Assembly: GCA_016271365.2 (NCBI GenBank)
Contig: CM057455.1
Coordinates: 1,562,124,501 to 1,562,188,500 of the forward strand
DNA: 64,000 bases
Source of the DNA: Neoceratodus forsteri
Taxonomy: Eukaryota > Chordata > Ceratodontiformes > Ceratodontidae
Reading direction: 5' to 3'
The notes beneath the pieces were generated by a model. It had not been told where the DNA came from, ran no database searches, and saw nothing but the letters and a program-made list of their open reading frames with translations. Both the position numbers and the translations under genes were made by a program. Positions 57,672-64,000 of this stretch are shown here, piece after piece. The first letter of the stretch is position 1. Every line of letters begins with the position of its first letter.

Positions 57672-58005
57672 CTAGGTTTGGATTTTCAAAATGATTTGGG
57701 ACTAAGTCTCATACAGCAACTCCAGCTGCAAACCAAAATCTCTGCAACTGCAGAGAATGGTATTCCCAGTTCACAGCAGCTGCAGGAGATGTTATGCCTG
57801 GTCCCACCAGCCATAACATTTTTCCAAAGTGGTGGGGAAAAACCACCCACAAGCTGCCATTAATTTTGGAGCTGGTTGTAAGCTGGATCCACTTTTGAGA
57901 ATACCATAGCTGTGCGAGAAACTGTGGTTCCACAAGTGGAAACCCACTTACACTGAGTTTTTCCTGCAGCTGCAGGAGTTTCACGTACTTTGAGAATCCA
58001 GCCCC
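57672..58005. mobile_element. Small Harbinger-type MITE
   Basis: GGTTTGGATTTTCAAA on the left and CTTTGAGAATCCAGCCCC on the right form degenerate inverted termini. They are of the same style as the right end at 32198. The inside is rich in CAGCTGCAG palindromes and is non-coding. The flanks give no clear duplication. Confidence 0.55.
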
Positions 58006-59070
58006 GAGTCCCTGGGCCACCAAGCCCCTTTGTAAACATGGTCCATGAGGCAAATGGGGGTTGCACTGTTAGTGTAGTGCCATATCCCTGAAGCCCTGGA
58101 CATGTCACTGGCACTATGCTATGCTCAGATCTCCATGAGTAGTGCAAGTCAATAGATTAATTGGCATAAAAAACCTTCTGCACCCTCTAAAAGCTGGCAG
58201 CACAATCTGTGTTGGAGTCACTAGGGTGACACCTCCTCCTCCTCCTTGGGAGTTCTTCCTTTTGTGTATGACAGTGTTTGATAGTGATACATTGGGGAGC
58301 CTCCTGCTCCTCATGTTTGTGCCACTACCAACTATGATTGTGTATGTGATCCTTGATGATTGTACACCTAACAACAAACTGGTACTTTTATTAGCCTTTA
58401 AAACTGTATTTTCATGTACAGTATTTACCGTATACAGTATTAAGAAACCCTTACAGGGTCTTACTTTTTGCTTAATGCAACTTTTTTCCAGCTCAGAAGA
58501 AAGATGAAGTGAAAGTAAAGTATGTGTGGCAGGCAGGAGTCATCACGGTTGTGATTGCCTGCGAATATCCATTTTTATTATTATTAATTGGCACTACAAG
58601 TCAGGAACTAGGAGTAGTAGGGGTGCGCTGAGTCAGGCCGCCTCCATATGACTAATTAAACACAAGTTACGAAAAAAGAAACAAAACCTTTTTAGGCATT
58701 TAGTGAATAATTTTACAGCATACTATGTCGTTGGTGATTTTGCTTACTATAATTTAACTTTAAAGAGGGAGTCAGGACAAAAGTGCTAAATTGCAGAATT
58801 AGAATCAGCATATCCCCAATAAATGTCGTACGAGAAATGAGTTTTTTAAATTACTTCATTTTATGGTTATCAGCTATTTTGGAACCCTAGTTTCGCTCCC
58901 TGTTCAAAAAAGCCTGTTTCAGTGAAGAGCCACTGTTGATGTCATAACTAGAACTCACAGTATAGTCCTCTCGGTCAGCAAACTTATAGGACCTACTTCT
59001 CCAAAGTTTAAGAAACTGTAGTTGAAGTAACCATTAAAAAAATGTGACATAGGGTTGGCTGCAGTGCTTG
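58006..59070. other. Non-coding, nothing recognised
   Basis: A 121-codon frame at 58142-58507 has no motif. No repeat ends were seen. Confidence 0.4.
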
Positions 59071-59074
59071 TGTT

Positions 59075-59262
59075 TCCAGAATGTCAGATCCATGGTATTG
59101 TACTTTAGAACTTGTTAGGAGGTGGTTTGGGAATGCAGCACTGAACCAAGGTACAGAATGTCAAAGTTTTACATAATTTTAAAATGTTGGGAGGACATGC
59201 AATTTCAGAATGTGGCAGGGATGCACCATCTTGAAATGTAGTGGGACACTCAATCACGAACA
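59075..59262 (-). repeat. Satellite units in inverse orientation
   Basis: Words such as GCAATTTCAGAATGTGGCAG and GATGCACCATCTTGAAATGT are inverse complements of the unit forming the large array at 60030-61340. About six or seven diverged units are present. Confidence 0.7.
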
Positions 59263-59949
59263 TTACAGGAACAGTGAATAATGCTTGGTGTCCCCAAATA
59301 CTTTTTTAATCAAGTTTAATTCAGCAAGTTTAGCTCCTTGATGGCATTGGGCATAGAGAGGAAAATATGTTAACACTGGCAATCAAGAAACATACACTTC
59401 CCCTCAGTTTACCTTGCTCTGCTGAAGTATGCAAGACCAGTGAAGGCAGATGGGAGTACAGCATAGAATCGTATGCCCCATGGCTTACCTTGTTCAGCAT
59501 GGGGAGAAGTGCTAGAATAAATGGCTGGTTTTGAACAGACTGGCTAAGCCACAGCACTCCCGGCTCACCTTGTTCAGCTGGGATCTGTGCTTTGATGCAG
59601 TGGGGATCTTATATCAGGAGGACCACACTTAATAATTCCACTCACTTTCCAGGACTCACAGAGCTTGGTCCCCACCCACCCTAGCTCCAGCTTGCCTGGA
59701 TTGGCTGTGGAAAGAGTCAGAATGAATAGCAATCACTGGCAGTCCTACTACAGTTCTCGCTAAGTCACTGCACAAGACTGAGTACAGGGGTCAAGACATG
59801 CCAGGGTAGTTTCAGGATGACTCCCTGTCATTTCCACTCTGCCAAATAAAGGGTACATGGCTCGTCGGAATGGTCACCCCTCCCATGGAGTCTTTTGTTT
59901 AAAATTTCATGGTGCGAGGTCACCTCTATTTTGGGGATCGGTGCAGAAT
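59263..59949. other. Non-coding spacer between satellite blocks
   Basis: No supported frame or repeat end. Confidence 0.4.
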
Positions 59950-61340
59950 TTGGTGGTGATTGGCAATTTCAGCAATATAGTGAGGGTGCACATGGTCAGA
60001 GTGTGACAGGACACACCATTTTATTCTGAAACTGCTTGTCTCTGTCACATTCCTGAACTGTTCACACCCACCAAATTTCAAAATTGTGCATCACATCCCC
60101 ACCGCATTCTTACATTATGTGTCCCAGCCACATTCTAAAATTATGCATCCCAGCCACATTCCAAAATTGTACACCCTTGCCAGATTCTGAAGTTGTGTTT
60201 TAATGTCACATTCTGAAATTGTGTCACTGCCACATTCCAAAATTGCATGTCTCAATGACATTCTAAAATTGTACCTTCTTGTCGCAATCAAAAACTGTGC
60301 ATCACTGCCACGTTCTAAAACTGTGCATCACTGCCACATTCCAAAATTGTGTGTACAGCCACATTCCAAAATTGTGCATCATGCCCACATTCTAAGTAAT
60401 GCTTCACCACCACATTCGAAATTGTATGTCACCACCACATTCAAACCATGCGGCACTGCCACATTCCAAAACTGTCAGCGTCACAACCACATTCTGAAAT
60501 TTGCATCATTGCCACATTCTGAAACTGTGCATCACTGCCACATTCTGAAATAGCATGTCTCCACCACATTCAAAAATTGTACCTTCCTGCCACAGTTCAA
60601 AACTGTGCGTCATTGCCACATTCTGAAATTGTGTATCATTGCCACATTCTAAAATTGTGTCACCTCTACATTCCAAAATTGTGCATCATGGCCACATTCT
60701 GAAATTTTGCATCACTGCCACATTCTGAAATTGTGTATCACTACCATATTCCAAAATTGTGTGTGACCACCACATTCCCAAATTGCGTCTCTACCACATT
60801 TTAAAATTGTACCTTCCTGCCACATTCCAAAATTGTGTGTAAAGTTCCACACTCCAAAATCTCCTGTCATTGTCACATTCTGAAAATGTGCATCCCCCAT
60901 ATTCCAAAATTGCATACCCCAAGACAATGAAAATGAGTGTCACTGCCATATTTCACAATTGCATGTTCAAGCCACATTCTAAAATTACGCATCCCTGCCT
61001 CATTCTGAAATTGTGAGTACCACATTCTGAAACTGCATCACCACCACATTCTGAGACTTTGTGCCCATGCCACATTATGAAATTGCATGTTGCCACCACA
61101 ATCTGAAATCAAGCATCACAACCACATTTTGAAATTGTACATCACTACCACATGACAAATTTATAGATCCATTACACATTACAAAATTACATATTGTGCC
61201 ATTTCCACAACTATGTGTCTCCCACACTTAAAAACTGTGTATCTCTGTCACATTCTAAAAAGATATAACACTGCCACATTATGACTTTTAACGTCCCTGC
61301 CACTTTCCAAGATTTTGTGTCTCAGCTATTTTCTCAGGCT
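59950..61340 (+). repeat. 26-30-bp satellite array, about 45 units
   Basis: Unit close to TGCATCACTGCCACATTCTGAAATTG with a step of 26 bp where cleanest (60300-60350) and up to 30 bp elsewhere. It covers about 1.3 kb from 60026. The first 60-70 bp (59960-60025) carry two units in the opposite orientation, so the array begins with a head-to-head junction. Divergence rises to the right, beyond about 61100. Plus-strand frames of 116 codons inside are satellite artefacts. Confidence 0.9.
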
Positions 61341-63149
61341 GTGTCATTGCTGTATTTCAGAATTCCAAACTGGTGGCATTTTGAAATCTCATACCTGCAG
61401 TATTCTGAAAATTGCACACAAATTTGTCATTCTAAAGCCATGACTTCTACTGCATTCTAACCCCCCCCAAAACCACCACCTTCTGAAGTACTGTACCTTG
61501 CATCTACACAATATGGAAAAGCATGCGCTGACCACCCAGTGCCATCTTTCCTTTTTCAGATGTTTACTACAACTGCAGTTTTATGTAATGTGGGAGAAAT
61601 AAATCTTATAAGGTAGCTTGCTTGCATTGAAAACTAGTTTGCGATTATGAGATCATCAGCAGCTCTACACAGAAACTGATTTTTTTGAACTGGCAGTGAA
61701 TTTAGGGTTATATAATGACTTGTACCTTTTAAGCAAAGTAGCATAATGATCTCATTTTTGGCATGAAGCTGATTGGGGATATGCTGATCCAAATTCAGAA
61801 TTTATCGATGCCAGAAATTTTGGCTTGATTCCCTCTTTAAACTTCAAAGATAAAGAAATGTGTGGTGGGTAGAGGACTTAAAGATGTCATGATTTCTTTA
61901 TCCATGTAAATTTCCAGTCTTATCATAGCCTCATATTTTTATCATGATAGGTCAGTGTAATGGAATAATTATAGATGAGGGTGCAGTGTTAGGGAATCCT
62001 GATGCCACTACTTGGGAGAATATTTCCCCACTTAAAGTTGACTTTCACTATCGTTTAGTGTTTGCTTGTGCACATGAGCAAAGCAAGCATATTGTTACTG
62101 TAGGGGGCTATGTAAGTGTATACTGTATAAGCCAATTGATGTAGACATGCAGGAAGCTTGCCTCTCAAATGCCAATGCTGAGAAGGCTGATGATGACAGT
62201 GTCCACTGGTTGATGGGCGTAAACTTCTTGTGGTTCAAAGGTTAAAAACTCACCAATCATATTGTTTTTCTGCCAGTTAGCCAGCTAGCAGATATCAGGC
62301 TTTGAAGATAAATATCAGGATTCACACTGTGTGTATGTCTTTGTGTGTGTGTGTCTGTCTGTCTCCCAGTTGCAGACGGGAAGTACCTATTTGAAAGCAT
62401 TAAAAAGAGTTAGAGAAAAACGGCATGCAAAATGCAAATATAATACCTCCAAATATGTTTGCAGCATGTCAATAATGAGCAGAAAGCACCAGTAATAGTT
62501 GATCTAAATTACATATTGTGTATGTTTCCTTTATTTAGCCTCTGGCACCAGTTGGATACCTTTTAGAAATGTAAGAGTTGGACACAATTCAATTTATCAT
62601 TCAAATATTTTTGCAATCCTTTTTTTCCCATATGGACATTATCCTCCTGCCCCTCCCCATGAGCTTCATTCTGTGCTTGATCATCAGACCTTTCACCCCA
62701 CCTCCCCCTTGTTGTACAAGTTGGTGCCATGGATGGCGGTGATGCAGTGCCTTTGGAGTCACAGCATCATCCAGCAGACAGGGGATCCTTTCTGCCCATT
62801 ACTCACCCTGAGGTAGAGCTGGCAGTGTGCAATGGTGCACACATAGACCGTGAAGATGGTACACGCTTTCAGTGCCTGACTCCGACTCTCAATTCTTGTG
62901 ACCACTGCTGAGCTACCTACCCTCCACTAAGTGGCAGGCAAGTAGCAGTGCACAATACCCCTGCCCCAAAGCAGGAGATCTGTAGATGGATGCTAAATCC
63001 TCCTTCTTCTACCAGCCCCCGAATGACCTTGTCCCATTTCCAAACCCATTTTGCCGGTGTGGTGGGAGGTAAGGTGTCTAGCTCCTAAGCACTCCAAGCC
63101 ACTGGGCTGGCTCCAGACTTACTGCAACTCTGATTTTCTTAGACAAAAT
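61341..63149. other. Non-coding, nothing recognised
   Basis: Includes a short GT tract at 62334-62360 and a GC-rich block at 62640-63120 resembling the other GC-rich retroposon-like blocks. No supported gene is present. Confidence 0.4.
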
Positions 63150-63240
63150 TGTTTGGGGTCCTGAGGGGGAACTAAACCTGCAACCTACTGTTTTACAGTT
63201 CTGTGCTATTACCCTCTTTACCATTCAGCCAGAACCATGT
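63150..63240 (-). mobile_element. tRNA-derived SINE fragment
   Basis: On minus, TGGTTCTGGCTGAATGGTAA resembles an A-box region, and GGTTTAGTTCCCC a B-box region, with about 45 bp between them. The tail is missing or unrecognisable. Confidence 0.5.
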
Positions 63241-64000
63241 TTTTGAAATTCTTTACCCCTTTTTCTTTATTACTGAGGGATGTGGTATAAAAACAAGATT
63301 ACTGCCCTTGGACTTTATTAACTTGGGTTGCTTGTCTACACATGATGACATAATGCCCTGTTTATGACATCACAATGATCCCCAAAGCAACAGATTGGGA
63401 TGTCATACACAAAACTGTGACTGCAGAAGTAGATAAGCAGACAGAACAAATAAGGTAAATGTCCTGTTTTCATGCAAATGTCCATAGTAATAAACAAATA
63501 AGGGTGTCAATTACAGAAAAGGGTGAAATATAAGGTCATTTGTGTCTAGATATTATATTTACATGGTTGTTCCAACAATATGAGGGGCTGTTTAAAGCCC
63601 TGTTACACTGTGAGCAGACGTTCAGCATTGACAAAAGCTTGCTTTAGAAATACCGCTTTTTACCCCCGAGCCACAGAGGGTGGTTTCCCTGACTTGTTAT
63701 GGAGTTTGTTTGGGCCCCCTACTCTGAGGCTACCTCCTAGCCCCCTCACCAACTCAGTGGTGCAGAACCTAAGAGCACCAGACAGGAGACAGTTATTTGC
63801 AAGCTTTGAGGATTTTTTCCAGATTTATCTCCACATGAACCCTTAATTCTGAACAGGCCAGCTTACCCATGCCTACATCAGCATCCCCTGTGGTAGGGGG
63901 TGAACCTCCATGGCCTGTCACATGGATCGCTGATGCAGTGGAAGCAGTACCAACCTATGTTGGTCAAGGAAGTGCTGCCACCAATAACATATTCAAACCT
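63241..64000. other. Non-coding, nothing recognised
   Basis: An 88-codon frame at 63580-63846 has no motif. Confidence 0.4.

Noticed and set aside
60203..60553. Plus frame of 116 codons with repeating His/Ile/Lys patterns
   Set aside because: It is translation of the 26-30-bp satellite.

Overview
The window looks like a piece of a vertebrate nuclear genome, most likely a non-avian sauropsid (crocodilian or turtle grade). This is inferred from the repeat mix: CR1 and L2-like LINEs, a Penelope-like element, a Gmr1-type Ty3/gypsy element, PIF/Harbinger transposons with small relatives, tRNA-derived SINEs, and many microsatellites and minisatellites. I see no host protein-coding exon set, no rRNA, no functional tRNA and nothing prokaryotic. 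Every long reading frame that makes protein sense belongs to a transposable element, and nearly all are broken by stops, frameshifts or deletions. The window is best read as intergenic or deep intronic DNA built from layered insertions.

Layout. 1-3300: non-coding repeats, a two-part repeat and a CR1 tail. 3531-14603: a large decayed PIF/Harbinger element. It has a minus-strand HARBI1-type transposase (14041-12822), a plus-strand Myb-like companion gene (about 10800-12105), and inside it a solo-LTR candidate (5216-6279) and a 3'-truncated Gmr1-like retrotransposon (about 6600-10790). The Gmr1 copy has gag, protease, integrase and then reverse transcriptase, which is the unusual integrase-before-RT order. 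Its capsid is recognisably the ancestor-type of the SCAN domain. 14977-16880: SINE with an 88-bp triplication, L2-like tail and a retroposon with target-site duplication. 18960-24200: a Penelope-like element (RT plus GIY-YIG) split by a nearly full-length minus-strand CR1 (20542-23711). 25622-25908: long foldback with a hammerhead-like core. 25985-26645: 57-bp minisatellite with a 228-bp higher-order period.

27640-35030: SINEs, microsatellites, a Harbinger-type non-autonomous element (31161-32198), a degenerate minisatellite and another inverted-repeat element. 36708-39118: a 1.2-kb tandem duplication. 43028-44610: Harbinger-type non-autonomous element with TTG target-site duplication. 44905-46400: CR1. 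46741-53222: three L2-like LINE pieces and an L2-type 3' end. 53281-54040: a small tandem duplication, one copy of which carries a hAT-type MITE with perfect 8-bp target-site duplication while the other is the empty site. 54430-55090: 87-bp minisatellite. 55450-56220: gag-like open frame with a zinc knuckle, perhaps of a tyrosine-recombinase retroelement. 56260-58005: CR1 pieces and a MITE. 59075-61340: 26-30-bp satellite in both orientations.

Functionally these parts were independent selfish modules. The relationships worth noting are nesting (LTR and Gmr1 in Harbinger, CR1 in Penelope-like element), likely parasitism of L2-like LINEs by SINEs through a shared 3' tail, and non-autonomous MITEs that share ends with the autonomous Harbinger. 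All family names come from reading motifs by eye; no database search was possible.
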